Origin: Meiothermus ruber DSM 1279
GTDB taxonomy: Bacteria > Deinococcota > Deinococci > Deinococcales > Thermaceae
Assembly: GCF_000024425.1 (NCBI RefSeq)
Contig: NC_013946.1
Location: 1,488,001 to 1,552,000, forward strand
Length of the DNA stretch: 64,000 nt
Direction of reading: 5' to 3'
Shown: positions 9,738-18,777 of the stretch, piece by piece
How the letters are laid out: each line of letters opens with the position of its first letter
How positions within the stretch are numbered: the stretch's first letter is position 1
Translations under genes and position numbers: made by a program
Notes under the pieces: model-generated
Database searches by the model: none
Told to the model about the DNA's origin: nothing
The model's input: only the letters and a program-made list of their open reading frames with translations

Positions 9738-10634
9738 ATGCGAAGTATGGTTTGGACAGGGGTTGTGCTGGTTCTGGGCCTTGGCATCGCCCAGGCTAAC
9801 ACCCTTTCAATCTCGGCGACCACAGGTTTTTTGGCCGACATGGTGCGGAATGTGGGGGGCAGCCGGGTCTCGGTTGTGCAGGTGGTGCCCGATGGCAGCG
9901 ATCCCCACAGCTTTGAGCCACGCCCCTCGGTGGTGCGGGCCATTGCCGGTTCCAGGGTTTTGTTTGCCAACGGCCTTTTCCTCGAGCCGTTTTTAGAGAA
10001 GCTCGAGGCCCAGCTTCCGGCCGGTGCCCGCGTGGTTAAGCTGGCCGAAGGGATGCCGAACCTGATCGAGGTGGCCGAAAATGGGCCCCACCAGGAAGCC
10101 GAGCATGCCCATGACCACGGTGCTTACGACCCCCACCTCTGGCTCGACCCCACCTATGGGCTAAGGTACGTAGAAAAGATACGCGATGCCCTGATAGCCC
10201 TGGATCCTGCCGGGCGGGCCATCTATACCCAGAATGCGGCCCGCTATATTCAGCGGATTCGCCAGGTCGACGCCGAGGTACAGCGCTGCCTGGCGGCCAT
10301 ACCTCAGGCCCGGCGCAAGCTGGTTTCGCAGCACGAATCGCTCAGCTACTTTAACCGCTACTACCGCCTCGAAAGCCTGGGCAGCATCGCCGACTTTGTC
10401 GGTCAGGAACGGGGCCCAGCCAGCCTGGCCCGGCTGGCCCAGGTAATGAAAAGAGAAGGTGTGCGGGTGATATTTGTCGAGCCTCAGTTTTCACAAAGCC
10501 AGGCGCGCTCTTTGGCCGAGGCCACCGGGGCCCGCATCGTGCGCATCTACTCCGATGCCTTCGACCGTGCGGTTGACTCCTACCTCGAGCTGATACAGGC
10601 CAACGGTCAGGCTATTTGCACGGCCTTCAAGTAA
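9738..10634 (+). CDS. znuA: Zinc ABC transporter substrate-binding protein
   Basis: About 298 residues with a signal peptide (MVWTGVVLVLGLGIAQA) and the cluster A-I metal-binding fold. Likely ligands are the His in DPHSFEP, the His in DPHLWLDP and the His in SQHESLSYF. The charged loop HAHDHGAYDPH is the His-rich loop typical of ZnuA rather than manganese proteins. ATG 9738 has GGAGG six bases upstream. The protein should bind Zn outside the membrane and feed ZnuBC, whose genes are not next to it here. The operator at 9549-9574 predicts repression when zinc is plentiful. Confidence 0.87.
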   Translation: MRSMVWTGVVLVLGLGIAQANTLSISATTGFLADMVRNVGGSRVSVVQVVPDGSDPHSFEPRPSVVRAIAGSRVLFANGLFLEPFLEKLEAQLPAGARVVKLAEGMPNLIEVAENGPHQEAEHAHDHGAYDPHLWLDPTYGLRYVEKIRDALIALDPAGRAIYTQNAARYIQRIRQVDAEVQRCLAAIPQARRKLVSQHESLSYFNRYYRLESLGSIADFVGQERGPASLARLAQVMKREGVRVIFVEPQFSQSQARSLAEATGARIVRIYSDAFDRAVDSYLELIQANGQAICTAFK

Positions 10635-10638
10635 AGGT

Positions 10639-11081
10639 ATGCGGCCCAATCCCCTCAATGTGCAGTTCTGGCTATGGGGCCAGGATGTGCTGGCGGGCTA
10701 CCTCGAGGCCTTTGGTTTTAGGAGATACCCCAATGCCAGCGGCCAAGGCTCGAGCCTCTACCGCAAGGGGCCGGTAGGGCTCCACTCGAGCACGGCCTGG
10801 CTGGGTATCGCCCAGGGGTGCTGGTCTATAAGCGGCCGGTCGAAGGCTTTTTTCTGCTCGAGGATGACCAGTCCATGCCGCTTCTGCCCGAACAGGCTCG
10901 ACCGGTGGATCGGGTCTGGGGCCTCGAGGTGCTGCGCTCTTTTGTGGTGGGCTACGAGACCTGGGTTTGGCTCTACGCAGGCCCTGCCTATCGGAAGATG
11001 CTGCTAGGGAACCTGCCCTCTATGCTGCGGGGCGATCGGGCTGCTTGGGAGCGCTGGTTGCTGCCGGATGATGGGAGGTAA
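10639..11081 (+). pseudogene. Frameshifted hypothetical gene after znuA
   Basis: Two overlapping frames read as one protein. The first starts at ATG 10639 (AAAGG just upstream, four bases after znuA) and is protein-like to about residue 55 (HSSTAWLG), then becomes Cys/Arg-rich noise. The other frame becomes convincing from about 10800 (YRPGVLVYKRPVEGFFLL) and runs to 11081. A switch of -1, as from a one-base deletion between about 10770 and 10805, would join them into about 147 residues. No family is recognised. It may be a true pseudogene, a sequencing error or, less likely, programmed slippage. Confidence 0.55.
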
Positions 11082-11105
11082 GCGCGGATGGCCGTTCTAC
11101 CCTGT

Positions 11106-12164
11106 TTAGCGCTGGGCGTTCCCGTTGTTCAAAAATGCCACGATGCCTCCTGCCAAACCCCTAGCCAACTGGTCCCGATAGGTACTGGTGGCCAGCCTTT
11201 TGCCCTCGGTGGGGTGATTGACAAAGCCGATTTCCACCAGGATGGCGGGGATGCGGGCATTGCGAATTACGTAGAAGGGGGCGGTCTGCACCCCGCGGCT
11301 TACCGCACCGGTCTCGCGCACCATGGCCTGCAGGGTTTTGAGGGCGAGCTGTTCGGAAAACTTGAGGTTGGCCTGGGCCAGCAGGTCGCGCATGAGCCGC
11401 TGGGCCACACTGCGGGCTTCCTGGGTCAGACGCTGCCCGAGGGAGCCCCCACCGTTTTCCAGGATGGCCTTGGACAGAAGCCGCTGGTCGATGGTCTCGC
11501 CAAAGTAGTACACTTCGATGCCCTGGGCGGCCCGCCCGGATGCGTTGGCGTGAATGGAGACGAACAGGGTGCGCTTGCTGTCGGCCATGGCAGCCCGCAG
11601 CCCCAGGTCGGCGACCTTGTCGGCCGACAGGTGTTGGTCTGTGCTGCGGGTGAGAAGAACCCGGATGCCCCGGGCCTCGAGCAGCCGCTTGGTGCGGAGG
11701 GCCACATCGAGCACCACCTCTTCTTCGCGCACGAACCCTATGGCCCCAGGGTCAACGCCCCCGTGGCCGGGGTCGAGCACCACCACTGGGGTGGGCGGGC
11801 CGGCCCTGGGGCGGGGTTGCACGCCGGTGTTGCTGCGCACCTCCAGCACCAAACGCCGGGGATCGGCCAGCTCCATGGTTCGATGATTTGTACCGGGCTT
11901 GAGGGTCACCACATAAACCGTGCCACCTGGGTTGGGGGTGGCTCGGTAGCCCACCACCTGGGGCGTGTTAAGCAAGGCCCGCAGGCTGCGGGATGGGGTG
12001 CCCTGGAAGCGGATGGAGAGCTCGTTCCCCTGGCGACTCAGGCTAAATTTCGCTGTATTGGGGAGGCTGAATACCAGCCTTGTGAGGCCGTTTTCACTGC
12101 CCACTCGAGGTTGGGCCAAACCCAAAGAGACCAAACCTATAATCAGAGCAAAAATACACCGCAT
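11106..12164 (-). CDS. N-acetylmuramoyl-L-alanine amidase (Amidase_3)
   Basis: 352 residues with a signal peptide (MRCIFALIIGLVSLGLA), an AMIN-like N-terminal domain (about residues 25-115) and a zinc amidase domain with VVLDPGHGGVDPGA (first His), FVSIHANAS (third-ligand His) and EIGFVNHPTEG (catalytic Glu). It cleaves the bond between MurNAc and the stem peptide during septum splitting or wall turnover. It should be exported. No operon partner: both neighbours are on the other strand. A long plus-strand frame across it is antisense noise. Confidence 0.92.
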   Translation of the reverse strand: MRCIFALIIGLVSLGLAQPRVGSENGLTRLVFSLPNTAKFSLSRQGNELSIRFQGTPSRSLRALLNTPQVVGYRATPNPGGTVYVVTLKPGTNHRTMELADPRRLVLEVRSNTGVQPRPRAGPPTPVVVLDPGHGGVDPGAIGFVREEEVVLDVALRTKRLLEARGIRVLLTRSTDQHLSADKVADLGLRAAMADSKRTLFVSIHANASGRAAQGIEVYYFGETIDQRLLSKAILENGGGSLGQRLTQEARSVAQRLMRDLLAQANLKFSEQLALKTLQAMVRETGAVSRGVQTAPFYVIRNARIPAILVEIGFVNHPTEGKRLATSTYRDQLARGLAGGIVAFLNNGNAQR

Positions 12165-12251
12165 CTAACGGGATTTTAGCGCTTTGCCACAGGATACGAT
12201 AGCCCCAGAGGCCTTTTTTCAAAAGAAACCCTGAATGCTAGGAGGCGGACA

Positions 12252-12713
12252 ATGCAGGTAGACAATACAAGTGTTGTGAAACTGGAGTACCAACTGTGGG
12301 TGGATGGGCGCAAGCTCGAGGGCACCGAAGGTCAGCCCACAACCATCCTGATGGGCCACGCACCCGAGTTACCCCCGGGCCTCGAGGCCAATCTTTTGGG
12401 CAAGATGCCAGGAAGCTATCAGATTTTCCTGCCTCCGGAGCCTTACAACCCAGACCTGCGCACGATTGTGCCGGCTGCCGATTTACCCGAGCCTCCGCGG
12501 TTGGGCGCTGGCTATGGCGGAGAAAGCCCCGATGGTCGGTGGCTGCTGTACCGCGTGGTGCACATTGACGGGGAGCAGGTTACACTCGATGCCAACCCAC
12601 CCCTGGCAGGGAAGGCCCTGGAGTACCGCCTGATTATTCATAGCGTGCGGCCCGCAACACCCGAGGAGCTCGAGCACGGCCATGTTCACGGTGAGGGGGG
12701 TGTGCAACACTAG
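12252..12713 (+). CDS. SlyD-like FKBP-type peptidyl-prolyl isomerase
   Basis: 153 residues, close to the 149 or so of Thermus SlyD. The FKBP half is recognisable (VVKLEYQLWVDGRKLEGTEG, then GHAPELPPGLEANLLGKMPG) with the flap-like insertion region following, and it ends in a His-containing tail (EHGHVHGEG) as in metal-binding SlyD. It is expected to speed proline isomerisation and act as a chaperone. The sequence around the active site is degenerate compared with ordinary SlyD, so activity is less certain than the fold. AGGAGG lies just before the ATG. Its stop overlaps the convergent YibE/F gene by four bases. Confidence 0.72.
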   Translation: MQVDNTSVVKLEYQLWVDGRKLEGTEGQPTTILMGHAPELPPGLEANLLGKMPGSYQIFLPPEPYNPDLRTIVPAADLPEPPRLGAGYGGESPDGRWLLYRVVHIDGEQVTLDANPPLAGKALEYRLIIHSVRPATPEELEHGHVHGEGGVQH

Positions 12714-13747
12714 GCCCCAGGCCACCTGCGCTCGATGTAGTCGAGTTTGCGCCCTCGTAGCAGCCATGCCGCCACCAGGGTGGTGAGGGGAACAGCAAGC
12801 ACCAGGGCCAGCGAACCCACCAGCATAGTTACGATTTCCGCGGCGAAGGTCTCGTTGTTGAAGAGTATAGCCAGAGGAACATCACTCTGACCGATCAGCA
12901 GCAGCAGCGGAAGGCTACCAGCCGCATAGGCCAGCACCAGGGTGTTGACCAGGCTGCCAATGTGATCAAAACCCACCGCCATGCCCCTCGAGTAAAGCTC
13001 CCGCACGCTATAACGCGGGTTGGCCTGCACCAGGGCCTGCACAACGGCGGCCTGTGTGACCGTTACATCGTTGAGGGCACCCAAAGCGCCCACCACCACC
13101 CCCGCCAGGTATAACGAGATTAAATCCAGATTCCCCCCAAGCTGGAATCGAGCCAAAAAAGCCTCCTCTGAAGTGAGGCCTGTGAACTGCATCCATTCGG
13201 TCAGCAGCGTGGCAAGCACCAGGGCGACCAGCGCAGCCATGGTGGTACCGATCAGCGCTGCGGAGGTTTTGCGGTTGATGCCGTGCACAAAGTAGATGGA
13301 AAGCGCCAAAATGCCGAATGCTCCCAGAAAGGTAACCAGTAGCGGGTTGCTGCCTGCGGCAATTTGAGGCACCACCACGTAAGCCAAAACGCCCATGCTG
13401 GCTGCCGTGCCCAGCAGACCTCGCAAGCCTTTGCCGCGCCCCAATGCAATGGTGACAAGCACAAACAATCCAAGCAAAGCCCACAGGTAATGCAGACGAT
13501 AAGGCTCTGTAAGATAGGTTTTTCCGTCAGCCTGGTAGACCACCACCAACTGCCCAATGCGAAAGTCGATGCCGTCTGTGGGCATCTCGGCTTGTACTAC
13601 TTGATTGCCTATACGTACCGTTGCGCGCTCTTGATCCAGGGCTACGATGCGAGCAATCGCGTAGATGCCAGCCGAGCCTGTTTGCGGGTGGGTACTCTGA
13701 GCCCAGGCCAGACTCAAAGATAACAGGAGGGCAATAAATAGACGCAT
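12710..13747 (-). CDS. YibE/F-family membrane protein
   Basis: About 345 residues from the ATG at 13747. It has a signal peptide (MRLFIALLLSLSLAWA), a small extracytoplasmic beta domain, then seven or eight membrane helices containing the family-like stretches GALNDVTVTQAA and GFDHIGSLVNTLVLAYAG-like text. The family is widespread and its function is unestablished; a transport role is often suggested. An upstream in-frame ATG at 13954 would add residues running over the divergent Yip1 gene and is rejected. Confidence 0.82.
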   Translation of the reverse strand: MRLFIALLLSLSLAWAQSTHPQTGSAGIYAIARIVALDQERATVRIGNQVVQAEMPTDGIDFRIGQLVVVYQADGKTYLTEPYRLHYLWALLGLFVLVTIALGRGKGLRGLLGTAASMGVLAYVVVPQIAAGSNPLLVTFLGAFGILALSIYFVHGINRKTSAALIGTTMAALVALVLATLLTEWMQFTGLTSEEAFLARFQLGGNLDLISLYLAGVVVGALGALNDVTVTQAAVVQALVQANPRYSVRELYSRGMAVGFDHIGSLVNTLVLAYAAGSLPLLLLIGQSDVPLAILFNNETFAAEIVTMLVGSLALVLAVPLTTLVAAWLLRGRKLDYIERRWPGA

Positions 13748-13847
13748 GGCTCTAATCCTATTGGGCAACGAGATGAGAGGGAAATGACGAGCATTTGAAA
13801 TTTCGTAGTACACTACAGTGGAAGCTGTAAGCCTAAGGGGGGATACC

Positions 13848-14402
13848 ATGAACACCGCGCCATCCATTACCGATACCTTGACAAATATGTTCAACCAGAG
13901 CATCCAGGTTATTAGTAAGCCCAGCGTTGCAACCTTTGAACAATTTGAAAACAAGGGAACCCTTCGAGAAGCTGTTATCTATGTGTTGACCGCTGGCATC
14001 ATCGTAGGGCTGCTGAATTGGGGGGGAGGTTTTGGAGGTTTTCTGAGTGGAATTATCGTTACCATTATTGGGTTTCTGGTGTTTACCTATCTGGTGCACT
14101 ATGTCGGTAAGTCCCAGGGAGGAACCGGAACACTAGACAATGTGGCCTATACTTTTGCGCTATTTTGGGTGCCCATCAGCGTTTTGACTGCGGTGCTAAA
14201 CCTAGTTCTAATCGTCACTCTAATCGGCATCCTATTAATTCCCTTACTGATGATCGCATCTCTGGTTGTTGACGTGTATTTTGCCTACCTGGCTGTGCAG
14301 TCGAGTATGAACCTGCGCGAAAGTGGAAAAATTTGGATTACCCTGGCCGCAGCTTTTGTGGGTACTTTGGCTATTACCTTTGTTGTTGCGGTTATTCTTT
14401 GA
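13848..14402 (+). CDS. Yip1-domain membrane protein
   Basis: 184 residues with five hydrophobic segments, matching Yip1/YIP1-like proteins. The ATG at 13848 follows a purine-rich GGGGGG site. An N-terminal cytoplasmic stretch precedes the helices. The function in bacteria is not established. The gene is transcribed away from YibE/F and ends about 100 bases before an intrinsic terminator that separates it from CRISPR array 1. CTCGAG is absent from this gene, and its GC content looks lower than average. Confidence 0.72.
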   Translation: MNTAPSITDTLTNMFNQSIQVISKPSVATFEQFENKGTLREAVIYVLTAGIIVGLLNWGGGFGGFLSGIIVTIIGFLVFTYLVHYVGKSQGGTGTLDNVAYTFALFWVPISVLTAVLNLVLIVTLIGILLIPLLMIASLVVDVYFAYLAVQSSMNLRESGKIWITLAAAFVGTLAITFVVAVIL

Positions 14403-14498
14403 TAGTTGAACCACTTATATAGGACTTTCTTCACCTACCCAAAGACGTTCAATTCAGACATAAATAATGCATCCCACTTATAGTGGGTGCTTCTAAAG

Positions 14499-14537
14499 AC
14501 GCTTGTGAGTTCCCCTCCCTAGCTCACAAGCGTTTTT
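14499..14537 (+). terminator. Intrinsic terminator between Yip1 gene and CRISPR array 1
   Basis: Perfect 11-bp arms (ACGCTTGTGAG / CTCACAAGCGT) with a 13-base loop, followed by TTTTT. It ends the Yip1 transcript and could also stop the leftward array transcript. A smaller hairpin (CCCACT / AGTGGG) lies just before it at 14473-14487. Confidence 0.85.
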
Positions 14538-15504
14538 GGCTTAAGCTTCGCCCGAGTGCAACGAGGCGGCGCTGTGGCAACTCAGACTGGTGGAAACCCG
14601 TTTCAATCCTCACTCGAGCTATCGCCCGAGTGCAACCTTATAATAGGTGCATCTTTATGATGATACCAAGGTTTCAATCCTCACTCGAGCTATCGCCCGA
14701 GTGCAACGAATTCCTCGGCTACCTCGGGAGCCGCAACGCCGGCGTTTCAATCCTCACTCGAGCTATCGCCCGAGTGCAACGGGGCTTGCGGAGGACGGAC
14801 GCGCTCGCCTTTGTGTTTCAATCCTCACTCGAGCTATCGCCCGAGTGCAACATGCGCGTTGTTTCCCGTAATGCGTGAGGTAACGTTGGTTTCAATCCTC
14901 ACTCGAGCTATCGCCCGAGTGCAACACACGGGCGAGGCCATGGAAACTGCCCGGGCGATCGTTTCAATCCTCACTCGAGCTATCGCCCGAGTGCAACATA
15001 GAGGCTCTACGAGCAGCGGGCTATACGCATAGTTTCAATCCTCACTCGAGCTATCGCCCGAGTGCAACTGGCGCTCAAAATTGTCGCTCTGCTGCTCAGC
15101 AGGTTTCAATCCTCACTCGAGCTATCGCCCGAGTGCAACGCGCGGGCACATTGATGTTAGCGGTGAACGGCTGGCTGGTTTCAATCCTCACTCGAGCTAT
15201 CGCCCGAGTGCAACGGGGCCTTTTGGGCCCAGCGCTAGTGCCAGAGTAGGTTTCAATCCTCACTCGAGCTATCGCCCGAGTGCAACATTGCCGGCAGAAG
15301 TAAATGGTATGTATATAGTGTATAGTTTCAATCCTCACTCGAGCTATCGCCCGAGTGCAACAGAGAGTGTCTGCATATTGAGCTACTGCTGCCTCGTTTC
15401 AATCCTCACTCGAGCTATCGCCCGAGTGCAACGTTGCAGGGGATATCCAGGACATTGCAGTTTGTTTGTTTCAATCCTCACTCGAGCTATCGCCCGAGTG
15501 CAAC
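14526..15504 (-). CRISPR. CRISPR array 1: 13 full repeats plus one degenerate terminal repeat
   Basis: The 37-bp repeat, read on the minus strand, is GTTG + CACTCGGGC + GATA + GCTCGAGTG + AGGATTGAAAC: a 9-bp stem (one G-U) with a GATA loop and an 11-base 3' tail. Full repeats start at 14600, 14671, 14744, 14815, 14889, 14961, 15032, 15103, 15178, 15250, 15325, 15396 and 15468. Spacers are 34-38 bp. At the left end only the last 14 bases of a repeat are intact (14549-14562), the rest having decayed, which marks this as the leader-distal end. The leader is therefore on the right and transcription runs leftward, away from the cas genes. Confidence 0.98.
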
Positions 15505-15685
15505 AGCCTCATTCTAGCGTGCGTGCAGGACGGGGTTCAAGAGGCCGTTTGCGCGAACCCCCCCAAAAAAGCTTCCGACGCAGGGTGGGGGAAGGTGGAG
15601 GGAAAGCGGGTTTTCAATGTCCCCTAGCCAGTTTCTCGGCTTGCGCGAACCCCCCTGGGTTTTGGCACTTGCTTGGGGTTCGCGC
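15505..15685 (-). promoter_or_regulatory. Leader of CRISPR array 1
   Basis: 181 bp between the first repeat and the cas2 end. On the minus strand it matches the leader of array 2 at 180 of 181 positions; the one difference lies where a T-run meets a G-run. It contains two copies of GGTTCGCGCAA and one inverted copy. It should hold the array promoter and the spacer-acquisition signals. Confidence 0.85.
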
Positions 15686-15697
15686 AAAGCAAGTGCC
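15664..15697. repeat. Hairpin at the cas2-leader boundary
   Basis: Perfect 11-bp arms (GGCACTTGCTT / AAGCAAGTGCC) around a 12-base loop, nine bases beyond the cas2 stop. On the cas2 strand it is followed by AAAACCC and not by T, so it is not a classic intrinsic terminator. One arm is part of the conserved leader; the other is unique to this side. Confidence 0.7.
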
Positions 15698-15705
15698 AGG
15701 GTGGC

Positions 15706-16005
15706 TTAGACCACCAGTGGATCGTCAAAATCAGTGTACCTGTCCTGACCGTGCACGCGCAAACAACGCTCGCGACCACCGGGCAGGGTGTAGATGCGCA
15801 GGCTGTCTTTGTCCGGGTCGATCACTTTGAGCAGCTTGGCCTCCATGTCTTCTAGCTGGGCCCGCGAGACGCGGCACTCGAAGACCGACATCTGCACCCG
15901 CTGACCGAAGTTTTTGCAAATCTTGGCAACACGGGCCAGGCGCGCCTGACCGTCTGCGGAGGTCACGTTTACGTCGTAGGTCACCAGAATGTCTAGCCGT
16001 TCCAT
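15706..16005 (-). CDS. cas2: CRISPR adaptation protein Cas2
   Basis: 99 residues, normal for Cas2. It begins MERLDILVTYDVNV, the ferredoxin-like first strand with the conserved Asp, and has the RVQMSVFECRV strand and the RIYTLP segment. With Cas1 it forms the integrase that inserts new spacers at the leader end. It starts two bases after the cas1 stop and is the last gene of the cas run, next to leader 1. Confidence 0.95.
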   Translation of the reverse strand: MERLDILVTYDVNVTSADGQARLARVAKICKNFGQRVQMSVFECRVSRAQLEDMEAKLLKVIDPDKDSLRIYTLPGGRERCLRVHGQDRYTDFDDPLVV

Positions 16006-16007
16006 GC

Positions 16008-17033
16008 CTATCGCCCCACAAAAGGTAGGTACTGCGGAAGGTCGCCCCGCAAATAGCGGGCCAGCAAGCGGGCCTGGATGTGCGGTAGCAACCCCACCGG
16101 TACAGGCTCTTTGAATAGCGGATGCTGTACGGTCTCCAGGCGGCGCGTCTGGAAGGCCACAATTACTGCCTTTCGGCCCTCCTCGTTCAGCAAAACGGCC
16201 CCACCGGGACGTACTTCAAAGTGCTCGGGGGCTAGCTGCTTGCGATTCAGAAGCGACAGGGCCAGCCGGTCGGCCCACCAGGCCCGGAACTCTTCCAGCA
16301 GATCGAGTGCCAGCGCATGGCGTCCAGGGCGAAGGGCGTGCAAGAAACCGGCCTGGGGGTCGAGCCCCACCCCCTCGAGCGCCGCGGTGCACTGGGTGGT
16401 GAGCAGGGCATACACAAAGCTGAGCAGGGCATTCACCGGGTCGCGCGGGGGGCGTTTGTTGCGGCCATCGAAGCGGAACTCGCCCGAGAGCAAAAGGTCG
16501 CCAAAGGCCGCAAAGTAGGCGCTGGCCGCGCCGCCCTCGAGGCCCCGCACCTCGTCCAACGAGCGGGCTTGCGGAAGCTGGCGCAGCGCGGCTTCGTGCT
16601 CGTAGAGGGCCAGGGCCAGGGCCTCGGTTTCGCCGCGCTCCCGCACCGCCCGCTGCAACACCAGGCGGGCGTTTTTGAGCTTGCCCTCTACAAAGCGCTG
16701 GGCCAGGTAGAGGCTGCTCGATGGGTTGTCCAGCGCGCGGTACTGGGCCTGCCGCAGCAGCACATTGCCCGAAACCGGGCCCGCGAGCCGCCCCTGGAAG
16801 CGGCCCGACTCGCTGAACCAGGTGACCTCGAGGCCGTCCTGGGCGCAGCGGTGCAGCAGGTAAGGCGAAACCAGCACGTTGCCAAACAGTGCCAGCCCTC
16901 CTAGGTGGTGCAGGGGTACGTTGCGTAGGGTTACGTCTTCGTGCTCAATGCGCAGGGTGTCGCCCTCGAGGCGCAAATACACGCCCTGGGTTTGTATGTA
17001 AAGGGTGTTCAATACCTCGCTGTTCATGACCAT
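16008..17033 (-). CDS. cas1: CRISPR integrase Cas1 (type I-C)
   Basis: About 341 residues, starting MVMNSEVLNTLYIQTQG, typical of I-C Cas1. Catalytic residues are recognisable: the Glu in LEGGAASAYFAAFG, the His in LHALRPGRHALALDL and the following Asp. It integrates spacers with Cas2. The ATG at 17033 overlaps cas4 by 10 bases; ATG 17027 would give an ATGA overlap with the cas4 stop and is equally plausible. The frame is open far upstream, but that part lies inside cas4 and is not protein-like. Confidence 0.95.
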   Translation of the reverse strand: MVMNSEVLNTLYIQTQGVYLRLEGDTLRIEHEDVTLRNVPLHHLGGLALFGNVLVSPYLLHRCAQDGLEVTWFSESGRFQGRLAGPVSGNVLLRQAQYRALDNPSSSLYLAQRFVEGKLKNARLVLQRAVRERGETEALALALYEHEAALRQLPQARSLDEVRGLEGGAASAYFAAFGDLLLSGEFRFDGRNKRPPRDPVNALLSFVYALLTTQCTAALEGVGLDPQAGFLHALRPGRHALALDLLEEFRAWWADRLALSLLNRKQLAPEHFEVRPGGAVLLNEEGRKAVIVAFQTRRLETVQHPLFKEPVPVGLLPHIQARLLARYLRGDLPQYLPFVGR

Positions 17034-17698
17034 TGTTGGTTTCGCCAAGCCCTTAGCGCTTGCGGCACCTCGGGCATACATACCCCCAAGAGAGAACAGT
17101 GTTTGCAGCGTTCGTCGGCAGCCGGAGGGGGCAGGCGCTCCTGCTGCAACAGCTTGCGCAGCGCGCTGATGGTGGCGAGGGTGGCCGCGCGCAGCTCGGG
17201 GGTAAACTGCACCACCCGGCGGCGCTGGCTCGATTTGCTGAACAGCGCCCCCTCCATCACGCTCTGGCCGAACATCTCTTCCAGGCACAGAGCCTGGGCG
17301 CATAGCTGCACCTCGGCGGCTTTGCGGGCCAGCTCGCGGGGCCAGCGCTTGCTTACCTTGTACTCCACCGGGTAGGGCACGCCCTCCACAAACTCCACCA
17401 CATCGGCCCGGCCCGTAAGCCCCAGCCGCTCCGACCACAAGGGCAGAGCCCGTTCCACCCAGACCCCCTCGCGCAGCAAGCCCTGCGGAATGTCTACGTT
17501 CTCGTGGGCGCGCGTACCGCGCAGGGTGAACTCGTTGTCCTCCCACTCGCCCTCGAGCAGAATCAGGGCCGCCCGGCGGGGGCAGTAGGTGTACTGGGCC
17601 AGGGCGCTTAGGGGTAGGGGCTCCTGGGGCTGGGAGGGCGCTGGAACTATTTCTGGGAATATATCATCCAGTTCATCCATAAAATCCCCCTCAAACAC
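17024..17698 (-). CDS. cas4: CRISPR adaptation nuclease Cas4
   Basis: 224 residues. It has a RecB-like nuclease core (GRADVVEF ... YPVEYKVSK) and the cysteines of an Fe-S cluster: one in QYTYCPRRAAL near the N-terminus and a C-terminal set in CKHCSLLGVC. Cas4 trims prespacers and selects the PAM during adaptation. Here it sits directly upstream of cas1, as in I-C loci. The N-terminal 25 residues (Pro/Glu-rich) look like an extension. It begins 18 bases after the preceding CARF gene. Confidence 0.94.
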   Translation of the reverse strand: MFEGDFMDELDDIFPEIVPAPSQPQEPLPLSALAQYTYCPRRAALILLEGEWEDNEFTLRGTRAHENVDIPQGLLREGVWVERALPLWSERLGLTGRADVVEFVEGVPYPVEYKVSKRWPRELARKAAEVQLCAQALCLEEMFGQSVMEGALFSKSSQRRRVVQFTPELRAATLATISALRKLLQQERLPPPAADERCKHCSLLGVCMPEVPQALRAWRNQQWS

Positions 17699-17716
17699 GC
17701 TGACCTGCCGGGTTGC

Positions 17717-18777
17717 CTAGCCTTCCCAGGGTTCAAAGTCGTCTTCGGAATAGTTACTCCAGTAAAAGCCTTCCCGACACATCTTGTCGTACTCGGGGCC
17801 GTGGCGGGTCAGGGCAAACACATAAAGCTTGCCGTCTTTCTCGACATAAAAAAGCCGCTCGTCCACCTGGCCTTTGGGATAGCCCAGGGCATCGCCTCTG
17901 CCGCTTTTGAATTCGCTGAGGGCTGCGCGGTTGGGTAAGCGCAGACGCTGTAGTAGCTTGTGGTAGCGCTCCTGGGTGGCGGGTTCAAACTTTTCAAGTT
18001 CTCGCCGGACCAGTCTGTAAAGGTAGATGGGCACACCCTGGGCTTGCTCGAGCTCATTCTTGAAGGCTTCCAGGTAAGCTTCGCCCAGTGGCGACAGGCC
18101 AAGGTATACCTGTCCCTCAAACTCAAACTCCTCGAGAAGCACCTGGGCCTCTTCGGGGAGCAAAGCGGCTCTGGACTCTGCCTCCACTTTAGGCCGCAGC
18201 CCAGCTTCTCCCGCACTCAGCCAATCGAAAAAATCGGCGTACCAGACAAAAAGGCTGCTATCCCAGCCGATGGGTGTAGGTGGGAGGATGGCAATTTCCT
18301 TGAACTGTTCGTGAATGTAGCAGACTGGAACCTTGAAGGCCAACCCCAGAACTGTGGCGTAGGAGATTTCAGCCTTGAAGCCTCCTGTGGCGTTGATGAT
18401 AACCTCCCTTTGTCTTTTGGCTGCTTTGCGAATCTCTCCGGCCAGGGTGCGAACGAAGTTTTTCAGGCCAAAGTCCACAAAGCCCTTTGCCTCGTAAGCC
18501 AGGCCCCCTATCTCAACCAATCCACAGGGTACGTTGGCTTGCAGGAAATATTGCTGCAGCAAATGCGCTGCCTTACGGCCTTCCTCGGTGGCACTATACA
18601 ACAAGATGATCTCGTCTCCAGCCTGCAAAATGCGCGAAAGGGAGTTGGTCTCAGCACAGGCCTTTTTGGGATCCGCCTGCAGGTAGTTCAGAATGTCCTG
18701 ATCAGTAGGATTATCCTTGATAGCTTTCTTAGCGTTCGTAAGCAGGCTGGTGCCTACGGTGGTGAGGATGACGGTGC

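Noticed and set aside
11088-12179. 363-residue plus-strand frame
   Set aside because: Antisense to the amidase, which has a signal peptide and all catalytic motifs. The plus frame has no recognisable fold and arises from GC-rich codon bias.
13748-13954. Upstream extension of the YibE/F gene
   Set aside because: It would cover the divergent Yip1 start, and a proper signal peptide begins at 13747.
14483-15338. Several frames across CRISPR array 1
   Set aside because: The translations are only repeated repeat-derived segments such as SILTRAIARVQ, with spacers between. The same applies to frames over 33545-34499 in array 2.
15664-15697. Hairpin after cas2 as an intrinsic terminator
   Set aside because: No T-run follows on either strand; it belongs to the leader boundary.
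17034-17546. Upstream extension of cas1
   Set aside because: It overlaps cas4 in another frame and is not Cas1-like.
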